64,000 nt of DNA from positions 186,001 through 250,000 of the forward strand of contig NZ_RDQN01000004.1 of assembly GCF_003703395.1 (NCBI RefSeq). Reading direction: 5' to 3'. This DNA is from Pseudoxanthomonas spadix (GTDB taxonomy: Bacteria; Pseudomonadota; Gammaproteobacteria; Xanthomonadales; Xanthomonadaceae). The notes below the pieces were generated by a model that ran no database searches, was not told where the DNA came from, and saw nothing but the letters and a program-made list of their open reading frames with translations. Made by a program: the position numbers and the translations under genes. Within the stretch, counting starts at the first letter, position 1. Each line of letters opens with the position of its first letter. Of the stretch, positions 31,467 through 42,073 are shown piece by piece.

Positions 31467-33536
31467 ATGCCCACGCTGTCCCGTCGAGACTTCCTTGCGC
31501 GGGTGGCCGCGCTCTCCGCTGCCGGGGTGATGCCGGCGTCCATCGCCCGCGCGCTGGCGCTGCCGGCCACCGCGCGCAGCGGCACGCTACGGGACGTGGA
31601 GCATTTCGTCATCGTGATGCAGGAAAACCGCTCGTTCGATCACTACTTCGGCACGCTGCGCGGGGTGCGCGGGTTCGACGATCCGCGTCCATTGAAATTG
31701 CGCGACGGCAACCCGGTATGGCAGCAGCCGGCGGGCGATGGCAGCACGCGCCTGCCGTTTGCGCTGGACTCGAAAACCAGCAACGCGCCGATGATGGCCA
31801 GCCTGGACCATTCATGGAAAGGCGGCCATGGCCAGGACCCCAAACGCTGGCAGGACTACGATGTCTGGGTGCCGTACAAGAGCGAACTGGCGATGGGCCA
31901 CTTCAGCCGCGCCGACATCCCGTATTACCACGCGCTGGCCGATGCCTTCACCATCTGCGATGGCTATTACTGCTCGCTGCACGGGCCGACCAATCCCAAC
32001 CGCATGTTCTTTTTCAGCGGCACCAGCGGCATGAGCGTGGGCAACTTCGGCGCGCAGTCGATCGACAACGCCGACGACGGCAACTGGACTGCGGACATGG
32101 CGCGCGACAAGCCCGGCTTTGTCGGCATGCAATGGACCACCTACGCCGAACGCCTGCAGCAGGCCGGCATCAGCTGGCGGGTGTACCAGGAGTTCGACAA
32201 CTACGGCGACAACCCGCTGTCCTCGTTCGCGCGCTTCCGCAACATGGACACCGCCAGCGAACTCTACAAACGCGGACGCTCGATCGTCGCCGGTTCCACG
32301 GCGGACAACGCCAGGCAGAGCACCGCCCAGCATCTGGTGGATGCCTTCGCCGCCGATGTGCAGGCCGGCAGCTTGCCGCAGGTGTCGTGGATCGTGGCGC
32401 CCTATGCCTACAGCGAACATCCCGAAGCCACGCCCGCGCACGGCGAGTCGCTGATCGCGCGCCTGATCGATGCGCTGACCGCCAACCCCGAGGTCTGGGG
32501 CAAGTCGTGCGTGATCATCAACTACGACGAGAACGACGGCTTCTTCGACCATATGCCCGCGCCGCTGCCGGCACTGGATGCCAGCATGGGCAGCAGCCAG
32601 GTGGACGTGCGCGGCGAGGACTACCACGGCGTGCCGGTCGGGCTGGGGGTGCGCGTGCCGCTGCTCGTGGTGTCGCCGTGGACGCGCGGCGGCTGGGTGA
32701 ACTCGCAGGTGTTCGACCACACCTCGGTGCTGCGCCTGCTGGAGCAGCGCTTCGGCGTGGCCGAGCCGAACATCAGCCCGTGGCGCCGCGCGGTCACCGG
32801 CGACCTGAGCACGGTGTTCGACTTCCGCACGCCCGATGACTCGGCGCTGCTGGCGCTGCCGTCCACGGCCGATTACCTGGCGCGCATGGCGGCCAGCGCC
32901 AGGCTGCCTGCACCGGTGGTGCCGGTACATCCGCAGCAGCCGAAGCAGGAGCCTGGCCAGCGTCCCGCACGCGCCTTGCCATACGCGCTGCAGGTCCATG
33001 CCCAACATGCCGAAGACGGCCTGCGGCTGACCTTCGTCAACGACGGCGACGCGGCGGTGGTGTTCAACGTTTACGCCTACGGCACCACGGCCGGCCCCTG
33101 GTACTACACGGTGCTGCCGCGCAGCCAGATCATCGATGCGCCGCATGGATTGCCTGCGGGCGATTACGCGCTGGCGGTGCACGGGCCCAATGGCTTTCTG
33201 CGCGAATTCGAAGGCACGACGGTGGCCGGCAAACGCGTCCCTGAGGTATCGGCCTCGGCGGCGGGTGGCCAGTTGCTTCTGCAGCTGCGCAATCCCGGCG
33301 TGGAGGCCGTGATCGTGCAGGCGCGCGCGCTGGATTACGGCGATCCCAGCCCGCGCGCGGTGACTCTGGGTGCGGGCCAGAGCGAGCGCATGGTGTTGGC
33401 ACTGGAGGCCAGCGACCACTGGTACGACCTGCAGGTGGAGCTGCCCGGCTCCCCTTTCCGCCGCCGCCTGGCCGGCCATCTGGAAACCGGCCATCCCAGT
33501 CGCAGCGATCCGGCGATCGGGCGCGCGCAGGGCTGA
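31467..33536 (+). CDS. Phosphocholine-specific phospholipase C (Tat-exported)
   Basis: Hydrolyses phosphatidylcholine or sphingomyelin-type lipids to release phosphocholine. The 689-residue protein starts with a twin-arginine signal (SRRDFLARVAALSAAG), then the acid-phosphatase-like domain with EHFVIVMQENRSFDHYFGTLRGVRGFDDPR, SLDHSWKGGH, the PTNPNR block, VIINYDENDGFFDHMPAP and VSPWTRGGW. Two C-terminal DUF756-type beta domains follow from about residue 505. The closest known types are Pseudomonas PlcN/PlcH, which are phosphate-starvation regulated. No chaperone gene (plcR type) is adjacent. Confidence 0.92.
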   Translation: MPTLSRRDFLARVAALSAAGVMPASIARALALPATARSGTLRDVEHFVIVMQENRSFDHYFGTLRGVRGFDDPRPLKLRDGNPVWQQPAGDGSTRLPFALDSKTSNAPMMASLDHSWKGGHGQDPKRWQDYDVWVPYKSELAMGHFSRADIPYYHALADAFTICDGYYCSLHGPTNPNRMFFFSGTSGMSVGNFGAQSIDNADDGNWTADMARDKPGFVGMQWTTYAERLQQAGISWRVYQEFDNYGDNPLSSFARFRNMDTASELYKRGRSIVAGSTADNARQSTAQHLVDAFAADVQAGSLPQVSWIVAPYAYSEHPEATPAHGESLIARLIDALTANPEVWGKSCVIINYDENDGFFDHMPAPLPALDASMGSSQVDVRGEDYHGVPVGLGVRVPLLVVSPWTRGGWVNSQVFDHTSVLRLLEQRFGVAEPNISPWRRAVTGDLSTVFDFRTPDDSALLALPSTADYLARMAASARLPAPVVPVHPQQPKQEPGQRPARALPYALQVHAQHAEDGLRLTFVNDGDAAVVFNVYAYGTTAGPWYYTVLPRSQIIDAPHGLPAGDYALAVHGPNGFLREFEGTTVAGKRVPEVSASAAGGQLLLQLRNPGVEAVIVQARALDYGDPSPRAVTLGAGQSERMVLALEASDHWYDLQVELPGSPFRRRLAGHLETGHPSRSDPAIGRAQG

Positions 33537-33613
33537 GCAAGGTCCGCGTCGGGGATGTCGCCCGGCAGGTGCTGCCTGCACAATAGGCACACCGCTGCAG
33601 CGCAGTCCCGTCG

Positions 33614-34888
33614 ATGTCCCGTCCCGACAGCTTGTCCGCCTGGCTGGACTTCATCCAGGCCCAGCACCCCCATGCCATCGAACTGGGCCTGGAGCGCGTG
33701 CGCGCCGTCGCCGCTGCGCTGGGGCTGGAACGGCCGGCGCGGCAGGTGATCACCGTCGGCGGGACCAACGGCAAGGGCTCCACGGTGGCGTTCATCGAGG
33801 CCATCGCCCGGGCCGGCGGCTGGAAAGTGGGCGCCTACACCTCACCGCACCTGCTGCGCTACAACGAGCGGGTGCGCATCGATGGCGTCGATGCGCACGA
33901 CGCGGCGCTGGTGGCGGGATTGGCGGCGGTGGAGGCCGCGCGCGGCGACACGCCGCTGACCTATTTCGAATACGGCACGCTGGCCGCGCTGTGGCTGTTC
34001 CAGCGTGCCGGGCTGGACCTGGCGATCCTGGAAGTCGGCCTGGGTGGGCGCCTGGACGCGGTCAACCTGGTCGATCCGGACGTGGCGGTGATCACCACCG
34101 TGGATATCGACCACACCGACTGGCTCGGCCCCGACCGCCAGACCATCGGCAGGGAGAAGGCCGGCATCGCCCGGGCCTGGAAGCCGCTGGTGCTGGGCGA
34201 GGTGGCCGCGCCGTCCAGCGTGCTGGCCCATGCCTACGCCATCGGCGCCGGGGTGATCCAGCTGGGCAATGACTTCTTTCACGATTCCATCGAAGACCAG
34301 CACGGCCGCTGGCGCTGGCGCGAGGTCGGCACCGAGCTGGTCCTGCCCGCGCCAGCGCTGGATGCGCCCGCCCAACGCGCCAATGCCGCCACCGCCGTGG
34401 CCGCGCTGCGCGCGCTGCCGGAGGAACTGCCGCAGTCCGCCTTCGCCACCGGCATCGCCAACGCCCGGTTGCCCGGGCGCTTGCAGCGTTTCCAACGCGG
34501 CGGCGTGGAGATCCGCGTGGACGTGGCCCACAACCCGCAGGCCGCGCGCGAGCTGGCGGCCTTCCTCGATCGCCAGCCGCGGCCGACCCACGCGGTCTTC
34601 GCCGCGCTGGCGGACAAGGACGTGACTGGGGTGGTCCAGGCGCTGGCTGGAAGGATCGTCCGCTGGTCGCTGGCCGGGCTGGAGCCCGGCGCGCCGCGCG
34701 GCCAGGACGCGGCCACCCTGGCGGCTGCACTGGCCGGGACCGAAGCGGCGCAGGGGGCCAGGTTCGAGACGGTGGCCGAGGCGTTGGCGGCGGCGCTGGC
34801 GCAAGCCGCGGCCGGCGAGCGGGTGCTGGTGTTCGGCTCCTTCCACACCGCGGCCCAGGCGCTGGCGGTGCTGGATTCAGCCCGATGA
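33614..34888 (+). CDS. folC: Dihydrofolate synthase / folylpolyglutamate synthase
   Basis: Adds glutamate to dihydropteroate and to reduced folates. The 424-residue Mur-ligase-like enzyme has the ATP motif TVGGTNGKGST (residues 46-56), the SPHLLRYNERVRIDG loop, EVGLGGRLDAVN, TTVDIDHTDWLG and GREKAGIARA, and the C-terminal VDVAHNPQAARELA. It begins a rightward run with the SPOR protein, cvpA and purF, an order typical of gammaproteobacteria. Confidence 0.96.
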   Translation: MSRPDSLSAWLDFIQAQHPHAIELGLERVRAVAAALGLERPARQVITVGGTNGKGSTVAFIEAIARAGGWKVGAYTSPHLLRYNERVRIDGVDAHDAALVAGLAAVEAARGDTPLTYFEYGTLAALWLFQRAGLDLAILEVGLGGRLDAVNLVDPDVAVITTVDIDHTDWLGPDRQTIGREKAGIARAWKPLVLGEVAAPSSVLAHAYAIGAGVIQLGNDFFHDSIEDQHGRWRWREVGTELVLPAPALDAPAQRANAATAVAALRALPEELPQSAFATGIANARLPGRLQRFQRGGVEIRVDVAHNPQAARELAAFLDRQPRPTHAVFAALADKDVTGVVQALAGRIVRWSLAGLEPGAPRGQDAATLAAALAGTEAAQGARFETVAEALAAALAQAAAGERVLVFGSFHTAAQALAVLDSAR

Positions 34889-34954
34889 GGAGAGCAGGGC
34901 GGCGGCCGCGCTTATAATTTGCAACTTCTTCATCTCACACCGTCGCCCACGACG

Positions 34955-35980
34955 ATGGATACCGCTTTGAGAAACCGCATCATCGGCGCCATCGTCCTTC
35001 TGGCGCTGGCCGTCATCTTCCTGCCGATGCTGGTCAAGGGCCCGGCCAGCGATAGCGGTGTCACCGACGTGTCCACCGACGTGCCGGATGCGCCTGCGGG
35101 CCAGTTCGAGACCCGCGAACTGCCGCTGGTCACGCCCGGCCAGCCCGGCGCCAACGGCGCCACCGGCATGCCCAGCCAGCCGGCCCAGCCAGGCCAGCCC
35201 AAGCCGGCCACCGAAACCCTGACCCCGGCCGAGGCGGCCAAGCCGCAAACCAACGCCCAGGGCCTGCCGCTGGCCACCGCCGGCGGCGACTACGCGGTGA
35301 CCTTTGGTGCCTATGCCAGTGCGGCTGATGCCGACATCGTGATCGACCGCCTGCGCCAGTCCGGACTGGATGCCTTCCGCCAGGAGGCGACCATCGGTGG
35401 CAAGCCGGCCTGGCGGGTGCGCGTGGGGCCGTATGCCGCCCGGTCGCAGGCCGAGATCGCCCGCATCGCCGCGCTCAAGGTGCGCAGCGACGTGAAGGCC
35501 GAGGTGATTTCCCTGGACGCCACGGCCGAGGCGCCGGCCAGCGCCGCCACGCCGACCCCGGCCGCGCCTGCGGCCAGCGCGCCCAATCCCGACGCTGCGC
35601 AACTGGCCTCGCAGGCGCCGCCGGCCGCGCCGGCGCCGGCCAAGCCTGAAGGTGCCGCGCCCCCTTCGACCCCGGCTGCGCCCAAGCCGGCCGCCGAACC
35701 GGCCAGGCCGCCGGTGGCGGCGGTGCCCGAGCCGGCTGCGACCGGGGTGGGCTTTGCCCTGCAGGTGGGCGCGTTCGGCAAGGAAACCGACGCCAACGCG
35801 CTGCGCGACAAGCTGCGCGGCAACGGCTTCAGTTCGTTCGTCGAGCCGGTGAACACCGACAGTGGCCGCCTGTTCCGGGTCCGGGTAGGGCCGGTGTCCA
35901 CCCGCGCCGAGGCCGACCAGCTCAAGGCCCAGGTGGCCGCGCGCAATGGCCTGACCGGGATCGTGCGCCCGCATCCGTAA
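34955..35980 (+). CDS. SPOR-domain cell division protein (DedD-like)
   Basis: A 341-residue inner-membrane protein with one transmembrane segment near the N-terminus (IIGAIVLLALAVIFLPML), a long Ala/Pro-rich periplasmic linker and two SPOR modules, at about 110-190 (YAVTFGAYASAADADIVIDRL ... WRVRVGPYAARSQAE) and 270-341 (FALQVGAFGKETDANALRDKL ... FRVRVGPVSTRAEAD). SPOR domains bind denuded septal peptidoglycan. Two tandem copies are unusual for DedD of E. coli but seen in xanthomonads. A TATAAT hexamer at about 34912 may provide a promoter inside the folC-purF run. ATG 34955 is chosen over an upstream in-frame codon that adds no conserved sequence. Confidence 0.85.
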   Translation: MDTALRNRIIGAIVLLALAVIFLPMLVKGPASDSGVTDVSTDVPDAPAGQFETRELPLVTPGQPGANGATGMPSQPAQPGQPKPATETLTPAEAAKPQTNAQGLPLATAGGDYAVTFGAYASAADADIVIDRLRQSGLDAFRQEATIGGKPAWRVRVGPYAARSQAEIARIAALKVRSDVKAEVISLDATAEAPASAATPTPAAPAASAPNPDAAQLASQAPPAAPAPAKPEGAAPPSTPAAPKPAAEPARPPVAAVPEPAATGVGFALQVGAFGKETDANALRDKLRGNGFSSFVEPVNTDSGRLFRVRVGPVSTRAEADQLKAQVAARNGLTGIVRPHP

Positions 35981-36013
35981 ACCGAGCGTTCGTCCAGGGA
36001 AAGGAGAACACCC

Positions 36014-36076
36014 ATGTCCACGATGCCTGAAGTCAATCCCGCACCCGCCCGGCACCGCGCGCGGAGCCGCGCATGA
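36014..36076 (+). CDS. 20-codon open frame coupled to cvpA
   Basis: ATG at 36014 is preceded by a near-ideal ribosome binding site (AAGGAGAA at 36001-36008), while cvpA itself has none. The frame encodes [20 protein letters not shown] and ends in a TGA that overlaps the cvpA ATG (ATGA at 36073-36076). I see no homology. It looks like a small leader whose translation delivers ribosomes to cvpA. A chance frame is possible but the two signals together make that less likely. Confidence 0.45.
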   Translation: MSTMPEVNPAPARHRARSRA

Positions 36077-36801
36077 TCGACCTGGTCCTGGGCACGGTGA
36101 TCGTGGTGTCCACCCTGCTGGGGCTGCTGCGCGGCTTCGTTGGGATCCTCGTTGGCACCCTGTCCTGGCTGCTGGCCGGCTGGGCGGCCTTCATGTTCGG
36201 CGGCGATGCGGCGGCCAGGTTCGCCGGTAACGGCCGCCCCGGCATGACCGACTACCTGGGCGGCTACGCGCTGACCTTCGTCGGGGTGATGCTGGTGGTG
36301 GCCCTGATCGGCATGGTCATCAAGGCCTCGGTGCGCAACACGCGCCTGTCCGGCGTGGACCGGCTGGCCGGCGGCGGCCTGGGGCTGGTGCGCGGCGGGT
36401 TCTTCGCCTGCGTGCTGGTATTGCTGATGTCCTTCACCCCGCTGACCGGAGAAAGCAGCTGGCACACCTCGCGCGTGCTGCCGGTGCTGGAACCCGGCGC
36501 AGCCTGGATGCGGGCCCAGCTGCCTGAGGTCTCCATGCCGCAGGTGCCGTCCATGCCGCAGATGCCGGACATGAACATGGACCGGCTGCGCAACATGGAG
36601 CTCAACAAGCTGCCCTTGTCAGGCGATAATGGCGCCCTAAGCGACGATTTCCAGCAGGTAGCCGCGCAGCTGCCGCAACTCGGACAGACGGTGTCCGAGG
36701 CACTGGGCAGGGCACGCGGACAGACCTCCAGCGGTCTGCCCAAGCCCCTGAGCGACCCGGCCGCGCCACAGGGCGACCCCGGCCAGGGTGCACCCCGATG
36801 A
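36073..36801 (+). CDS. cvpA: CvpA family inner-membrane protein
   Basis: A 242-residue protein with four hydrophobic segments in its first 125 residues and the family signature [23 protein letters not shown] and [18 protein letters not shown]. CvpA is linked to colicin V production and to envelope stress. The last 110 residues are a hydrophilic extension rich in Pro, Met and Gln ([17 protein letters not shown]), not found in the short E. coli protein. It sits directly before purF, as in E. coli, and starts inside the stop codon of the small upstream frame. Confidence 0.9.
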   Translation: MIDLVLGTVIVVSTLLGLLRGFVGILVGTLSWLLAGWAAFMFGGDAAARFAGNGRPGMTDYLGGYALTFVGVMLVVALIGMVIKASVRNTRLSGVDRLAGGGLGLVRGGFFACVLVLLMSFTPLTGESSWHTSRVLPVLEPGAAWMRAQLPEVSMPQVPSMPQMPDMNMDRLRNMELNKLPLSGDNGALSDDFQQVAAQLPQLGQTVSEALGRARGQTSSGLPKPLSDPAAPQGDPGQGAPR

Positions 36802-36893
36802 AAGCGACCCGGCGCGGGTCGTGGCAACCCCATCAGGCCAGGAGCGACCGCTCTGAAGCCACGCAACACCCAGCGAAACAGCGGAGAAACGCC

Positions 36894-38363
36894 ATGTGCG
36901 GCATCGTCGGAATCGTCGGCAACCAGAATGTCGCCGGCCAGCTCTATGACGGCCTGACGGTCCTGCAGCACCGGGGCCAGGATGCCGCGGGCATTGCCAC
37001 CGCCGACGGCACCCGCCTGCGCCTGCACAAGGACAACGGCCTGGTCCGCGATGTGTTCAGCCCCAAGGCCATGAGCGTGCTGGAAGGGCGCGTGGGCATC
37101 GCCCACTGCCGCTATCCGACCGCCGGTTCGGAAGGCATGGACGAGGCCCAGCCGTTCTACGTCAACTCCCCTTACGGCATCGCCCTGGCCCACAACGGCA
37201 ACCTGATCAATGCCGAGGCGCTGCGCCAGGACGTGTTCGCCCAGGACCGGCGCAACATCAACACCGACTCGGACAGCGAGGTCCTGCTCAACATCTTCGC
37301 CCACGAGCTGGACACCCAGCGCACGCTCTCGCCGGAGACCGCGCTGCGCGCGGTGGCCGGCGTCCACCGCCGCTGCAAGGGCGGCTACGCGGTGGTCAGC
37401 GTGGTCCTGGGGCTGGGCCTGGTGGCCTTCCGCGACCCGCACGGGATCCGTCCGCTGGTGCTGGGCAAGCGCGAGCACAACGAAGGCACCGAATACATCG
37501 TGGCCTCCGAATCGGCGGCGCTGGACATCCTGGGCTTCACCCGCCTGCGCGACGTGGCCCCGGGCGAGGGTATCGTGATCACCGCCCGCGGCGAGCTGTT
37601 CGCCCAGGCCTGCGCCGAGCCGCAGCAGCACGCGCCGTGCATCTTCGAATACGTGTACTTCGCCCGTCCCGACTCGATGATCGACAACGTCTCGGTGCAC
37701 AAGGCGCGCATGCGCATGGGCATCAAGCTGGGCGAGAAGATCCTGCGCCTGCGTCCGGACCACGACATCGACACGATCATCCCGATCCCGGACACCTCGC
37801 GCGATGCGGCGCTGGAGATCTCCAACACCCTGGGCGTGAAGTACCGCGAAGGCTTCATCAAGAACCGCTACGTCGGCCGCACCTTCATCATGCCCGGCCA
37901 GGGCGAGCGGGTGAAATCGGTGCGCCGCAAGCTCAATCCGATCAACCTGGAGTTCCGCAACCGCGTGGTGCTGCTGGTGGACGACTCGATCGTGCGCGGC
38001 ACCACCAGCCAGCAGATCGTGCAGATGGCCCGCGATGCCGGCGCGCGCAAGGTCTACTTGGCCAGTGCCGCGCCGCCGGTGCGCCATCCCAACATCTACG
38101 GCATCGACATGCCGGCGGTGGACGAGCTGGTCGCACATGGCCGCAGCGTGGAGCAGATCGAGCAGTTCCTCGGCGTGGACTGGCTGATCTACCAGGACCT
38201 GGAGGACCTCAAGGCGGCCGTGCGCGAAGGCAACCGCAACCTGGAGCATTTCGATTCCTCCTGCTTCGACGGCCACTACGTGACCGGCATCGACCCGGGC
38301 TATTTCGAGCGCATCCAGCAGTCGCGCTCGGACGAGGCCAAGCGCATCCGCCGCGCGGTCTGA
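36894..38363 (+). CDS. purF: Amidophosphoribosyltransferase
   Basis: First committed step of purine synthesis: transfers glutamine amide nitrogen to PRPP. The 489-residue enzyme starts MCGIVGIVG, so Cys2 becomes the N-terminal nucleophile, followed by [12 protein letters not shown], and the PRPP-binding motif [17 protein letters not shown] in the C-terminal phosphoribosyltransferase domain. The ATG at 36894 is fixed by this catalytic cysteine. A PurR-type site is not evident. Confidence 0.97.
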   Translation: MCGIVGIVGNQNVAGQLYDGLTVLQHRGQDAAGIATADGTRLRLHKDNGLVRDVFSPKAMSVLEGRVGIAHCRYPTAGSEGMDEAQPFYVNSPYGIALAHNGNLINAEALRQDVFAQDRRNINTDSDSEVLLNIFAHELDTQRTLSPETALRAVAGVHRRCKGGYAVVSVVLGLGLVAFRDPHGIRPLVLGKREHNEGTEYIVASESAALDILGFTRLRDVAPGEGIVITARGELFAQACAEPQQHAPCIFEYVYFARPDSMIDNVSVHKARMRMGIKLGEKILRLRPDHDIDTIIPIPDTSRDAALEISNTLGVKYREGFIKNRYVGRTFIMPGQGERVKSVRRKLNPINLEFRNRVVLLVDDSIVRGTTSQQIVQMARDAGARKVYLASAAPPVRHPNIYGIDMPAVDELVAHGRSVEQIEQFLGVDWLIYQDLEDLKAAVREGNRNLEHFDSSCFDGHYVTGIDPGYFERIQQSRSDEAKRIRRAV

Positions 38364-38387
38364 ACGGCGCGCACGCAGGCTGACGCC

Positions 38388-39209
38388 ATGACCTCGGTGT
38401 ACCAGGCCGCGCGCCAGTGTCTGGCTGCCACCGATCCGGCAGAAAAAGTCGCCCTGACCCAGCGCTATGCGGCCGCGTTCGCGCGTGGCCAGCTGGCCGT
38501 GCCGGCAGATGCGCCGCCGCCGGAGCCGATCCGCATGCCCGGCCGCCCGGACAGGCCGCATCTGGTTCACCCGCGCGCGCTGCCCAAGCGCGGCCTGGGC
38601 AGCGTGGAAGGGCGCGCGGCCTTCATCCATGCCATCGCCCACATCGAGCTCAACGCGATCGACCTGGCCTGGGATGCGGTCTATCGCTTTCGCGATGCAC
38701 CGGCGCCGTACCAGGCCGACTGGATCAGCTGCGCGCACGACGAGTCGCGCCACTTCGTGCTGCTGCGCACGCGGCTGCAGGCGCTGGGTTACCACTACGG
38801 CGACTTCAACGCGCACAACGGCCTGTGGGACATGTGCCAGAGGACCGCGCACGACGGCCTGGCGCGCATGGCGCTGGTGCCGCGGGTGCTGGAGGCGCGC
38901 GGCCTGGATGTGACCCCGGCGATGATCGACAGGCTCACCGCGCTGGGCGATGTGCAGACCGTGGAGGTCCTGGAGCTGATCCTGCGCGAGGAAGTGGCTC
39001 ACGTGGCCGCCGGTTCGCGCTGGTACCGCTGGTACTGCGCGCGCGCAGGCGTCGAGCCGCGGTCCAGATTCCTGCAGCTGCTGGGCGAGTATGCCGGCCC
39101 GTACCTGCGCGGCCCGTTCAACACCCAGGCGCGGCTGCTGGCCGGATTCGACCAGGAGGAAATCGACGCCCTGCACGCGCTGGAGCCGCCGCGATCACAA
39201 CCGCGCTGA
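38388..39209 (+). CDS. DUF455 family ferritin-like protein
   Basis: A 273-residue soluble protein of the DUF455 family, which has a ferritin-like four-helix fold. Candidate di-iron ligands are in AHIELNAID, HDESRHF and REEVAHV, each with the expected Glu/His spacing. The function is not established. A hydroxylase-like or oxygen-related role is only inferred from the fold. It follows purF by 24 bases on the same strand and converges on lpxH. Confidence 0.85.
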   Translation: MTSVYQAARQCLAATDPAEKVALTQRYAAAFARGQLAVPADAPPPEPIRMPGRPDRPHLVHPRALPKRGLGSVEGRAAFIHAIAHIELNAIDLAWDAVYRFRDAPAPYQADWISCAHDESRHFVLLRTRLQALGYHYGDFNAHNGLWDMCQRTAHDGLARMALVPRVLEARGLDVTPAMIDRLTALGDVQTVEVLELILREEVAHVAAGSRWYRWYCARAGVEPRSRFLQLLGEYAGPYLRGPFNTQARLLAGFDQEEIDALHALEPPRSQPR

Positions 39210-39232
39210 AACCGCGGGCCACGCCCTTGCCC

Positions 39233-39976
39233 TTACGCCAGCGGCAAGGCCTGCAGCTCTAATCCTTCGGCCGTCACCCGCAGCACCGAGCCCTGCTCGT
39301 ACCAGTCGCCCAGCACGATGCGCGTGCACGCCCTGCCGCCGACGGTGAGTTCATGCACCGCCGGGCGATGGGTGTGGCCGTGGATCATGCGGTCGATGCC
39401 GTAGCGCACGAAGGTGGCCTCCACTTCGGCCGGGGTCACATCGGTGAGCGTTTCGAACCTGGCGTTGTCGGCCTTCAGCCCGCCCTGGTGCGCGGCGCTG
39501 GCGGCGCGCGCCTGCGCGGCAAAGGCGATGCGCGCAGCCAGCGGCTGGGCCAGCATGTGCGCCTGCCAGGCCGGGTCGCGGGTCTGCGCGCGCACCGCCT
39601 GATAGGCCGTATCCGAGGTGCACAGCGCATCGCCGTGGCCGATCAGGGTCGGGGTGCCGTACAGCATCACCACGGCCGGGTCGGGCAGGATCCGCATGCC
39701 GCAGCGCCGGGCATAGTCGGTGCCCAGCAGGAAGTCGCGGTTGCCGCGGATGAACGACACCGGCACGCCGGCATCGCTGACCGCGCGGATGCCCGCGGCG
39801 ACCTCGGCGGCCAGCTCGGACGGATCGTCATCGCCGACCCAGGCCTCGAACAGATCGCCCAGGATGTACAGCGCCTGGGCGTGGATGGCCTGGTGCCGAA
39901 GGAATTCCAGGAACAGGGTGGTGATGGCTGGGCGCGTGGCGTCCAGATGCAGGTCGGAGATGAACAGCGTGGTCAT
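39233..39976 (-). CDS. lpxH: UDP-2,3-diacylglucosamine diphosphatase
   Basis: Cleaves UDP-2,3-diacylglucosamine to lipid X in lipid A synthesis at the inner face of the inner membrane. The 247-residue calcineurin-like phosphoesterase has the metal motifs FISDLHLD (residues 5-12), [35 protein letters not shown] and [12 protein letters not shown]. The start at 39976 gives the standard LpxH N-terminus. It is the only lipid A gene in the window. Confidence 0.95.
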   Translation of the reverse strand: MTTLFISDLHLDATRPAITTLFLEFLRHQAIHAQALYILGDLFEAWVGDDDPSELAAEVAAGIRAVSDAGVPVSFIRGNRDFLLGTDYARRCGMRILPDPAVVMLYGTPTLIGHGDALCTSDTAYQAVRAQTRDPAWQAHMLAQPLAARIAFAAQARAASAAHQGGLKADNARFETLTDVTPAEVEATFVRYGIDRMIHGHTHRPAVHELTVGGRACTRIVLGDWYEQGSVLRVTAEGLELQALPLA

Positions 39977-40109
39977 GGGCAAATGATAGCGGGCGCAAGG
40001 GCCGTGGCCGGCGTGTCGTGCGGACCTCGCTGGTTGGCCGGCTGGCGGCCTGGCCTGGCCGCAACGGGTAAAATCGGCCGCTTCCATCTTCTTGCTTGTC
40101 GGGCCATCC

Positions 40110-41516
40110 ATGACCTGCCGTACCCGTTTTGCCCCCAGTCCCACCGGCTACCTGCACATCGGTGGCGCGCGCACTGCGCTGTACTGCTGGCTGGAGGCGC
40201 GTCATCGCGGCGGGCAGTTCGTGCTGCGGATCGAGGATACCGACCGCGAGCGCAGCACCCAGGGCGCGATCGACGCGATCATCGCGGCGATGGACTGGCT
40301 GGGCCTGGACTACGACGAAGGCCCGATCTTCCAGACCCAGCGCCTGGCCCGCTACCGCGAAGTGGCAGCGCAACTGGTGGCCGACGGCAAGGCCTACTAC
40401 GCCTATGAAACGCGCCAGGAGCTGGACGCCATGCGCGAGGCGGCCATGGCCCGGCATGAAAAACCGCGCTACAACGGCGCCGCGCGCGAGCAGCAGCTGC
40501 CGTATCGCGATGATCCCAACCGGGTGATCCGGTTCAAGAATCCGATTGCCGGCACGGTGGTGTTCGATGACCTGATCAAGGGCCGGATCGAGATCGCCAA
40601 CAGCGAACTGGACGACATGGTGATCCTGCGCCCGGACGGTTATCCCACCTACAACTTCGCGGTGGTGGTGGACGATTGGGACATGGCCATCACCGAGGTG
40701 ATCCGCGGCGATGACCACATCAACAACACCCCGCGCCAGATCAACATCTATGAAGCACTGGGCGCGCCGGTGCCGAAGTTCGCGCACATGCCGATGATCC
40801 TGGACGAGCACGGCGCCAAGCTGTCCAAGCGCACCGGCGCGGCCGATGTCATGCAATACAGGGAGGCTGGCTACCTGCCGCATGCGCTGATCAACTACCT
40901 GGCGCGGCTGGGCTGGTCGCATGGTGACCAGGAGCTGTTTTCGCGCACCGAACTGATCGAGCTGTTCGACGTCAGGAACGTCAACTCCAAGGCCGCGCGC
41001 ATCGACATGGCCAAGCTGGGCTGGGTCAACCAGCACTATCTGAAGACCGACGACCCGGCCACCATCGCCCCGCATCTGGTCTACCAGCTGGAAAGGCTTG
41101 GCGTCGACCTGTCCGCCGGCCCGGCGCCGGCCGAGGTGGTCCTGGCCCTGCGCGAGCGCGTGCAGACCCTGAAGGAGATGGCCGAGAAAGCCCTGGTCTG
41201 GTACCAGCCGCTGACCGAGTACGACGCTGCCGCCGTGGCCAAGCATCTCAAGCCGGCCGCGGTCGCGCCGCTGGCCAAGGCGCGCGAGCTGCTGGCGGCA
41301 TCGAGCCAGTGGACCGTGGACAGCGTCTCCGAGGCCCTGCACGCGACCGCCGCTGCGCTGGAGCTGGGCATGGGCAAGGTCGCCCAGCCGCTGCGCGTGG
41401 CCATCACCGGCACCCAGGTCAGCCCGGACATCGCCCAGACCGTGTACCTGGCCGGGCGCGAGCAAGCCTTGAAACGCATCGACGCCGCACTCATCAAGGC
41501 TGCCAACGCGGCCTGA
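40110..41516 (+). CDS. gltX: Glutamyl-tRNA synthetase
   Basis: Charges tRNA-Glu. The 468-residue class I synthetase has the [13 protein letters not shown] motif (HIGH-type, His16), IEDTDRERS, the KLSKR loop (Lys237-Arg241) and a C-terminal helical anticodon-binding region. The ATG at 40110 is chosen over a TTG 18 bases upstream because it matches the usual N-terminus. It is followed by zur after 16 bases on the same strand. Confidence 0.96.
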   Translation: MTCRTRFAPSPTGYLHIGGARTALYCWLEARHRGGQFVLRIEDTDRERSTQGAIDAIIAAMDWLGLDYDEGPIFQTQRLARYREVAAQLVADGKAYYAYETRQELDAMREAAMARHEKPRYNGAAREQQLPYRDDPNRVIRFKNPIAGTVVFDDLIKGRIEIANSELDDMVILRPDGYPTYNFAVVVDDWDMAITEVIRGDDHINNTPRQINIYEALGAPVPKFAHMPMILDEHGAKLSKRTGAADVMQYREAGYLPHALINYLARLGWSHGDQELFSRTELIELFDVRNVNSKAARIDMAKLGWVNQHYLKTDDPATIAPHLVYQLERLGVDLSAGPAPAEVVLALRERVQTLKEMAEKALVWYQPLTEYDAAAVAKHLKPAAVAPLAKARELLAASSQWTVDSVSEALHATAAALELGMGKVAQPLRVAITGTQVSPDIAQTVYLAGREQALKRIDAALIKAANAA

Positions 41517-41532
41517 TTCCAGGAGCACGCCC

Positions 41533-42024
41533 ATGTCCAGCAAGCTTGCCTGCATCGCGCCTGACCACCATGTGCACGGCGCCGATGCGTTCGTGCACGC
41601 GGTCGAACACGCCTGCGCCGAACGCGGCCTGCGACTGACGCCGATCCGCACGCGGGTGCTGCGGCTGATCGCCGAGGCGGGCAAGCCGGTCAAGGCCTAC
41701 GAGCTGCTGGATCTGGTCCGTGCTTCCAAGGGCGTGGGCGCCGACGCACCGCCGACGGTGTACCGGGCGCTGGATTTCCTGATGGCCAATGGCTTTGTGC
41801 ACAAGCTCGAATCGGTCAATGCGTTCGTGGCCTGCCACCACCCCAACAGCGCCACCCATTCGGTGCCATTCCTGATCTGCGATCGCTGCCACTCGGCCGT
41901 CGAGCTGGAAGACCACGCCGTGGTCGGCCAGCTGGAGGCGCGGGCCAAGGCGCTGGGCTTCCAGCCGCAGGCGCAGACGCTGGAAGTGCATGGCCTGTGC
42001 GCGCGCTGCGCGCAGGTGCAATGA
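41533..42024 (+). CDS. zur: Zinc uptake regulator Zur (Fur family)
   Basis: A 163-residue Fur-family repressor that shuts zinc-uptake genes when zinc is bound. It has the winged-helix domain (RLTPIRTRVLRLIAEAGKPVKAYELLD, TVYRALDFLMANGFVHKLES) and the structural Zn site with two CxxC pairs (CDRCHS and CARC at the C-terminus), plus His in ACHHPN. The pattern is that of Zur rather than Fur. A Zur-box-like site lies 4 kb away before the ZnuD-like receptor. The gene has a good AGGAG site. Confidence 0.9.
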   Translation: MSSKLACIAPDHHVHGADAFVHAVEHACAERGLRLTPIRTRVLRLIAEAGKPVKAYELLDLVRASKGVGADAPPTVYRALDFLMANGFVHKLESVNAFVACHHPNSATHSVPFLICDRCHSAVELEDHAVVGQLEARAKALGFQPQAQTLEVHGLCARCAQVQ

Positions 42025-42073
42025 GAAGGCGCTGCTGTGCAGCCTCGATTGAAGCGCTGTAACTGCCAGTGGA

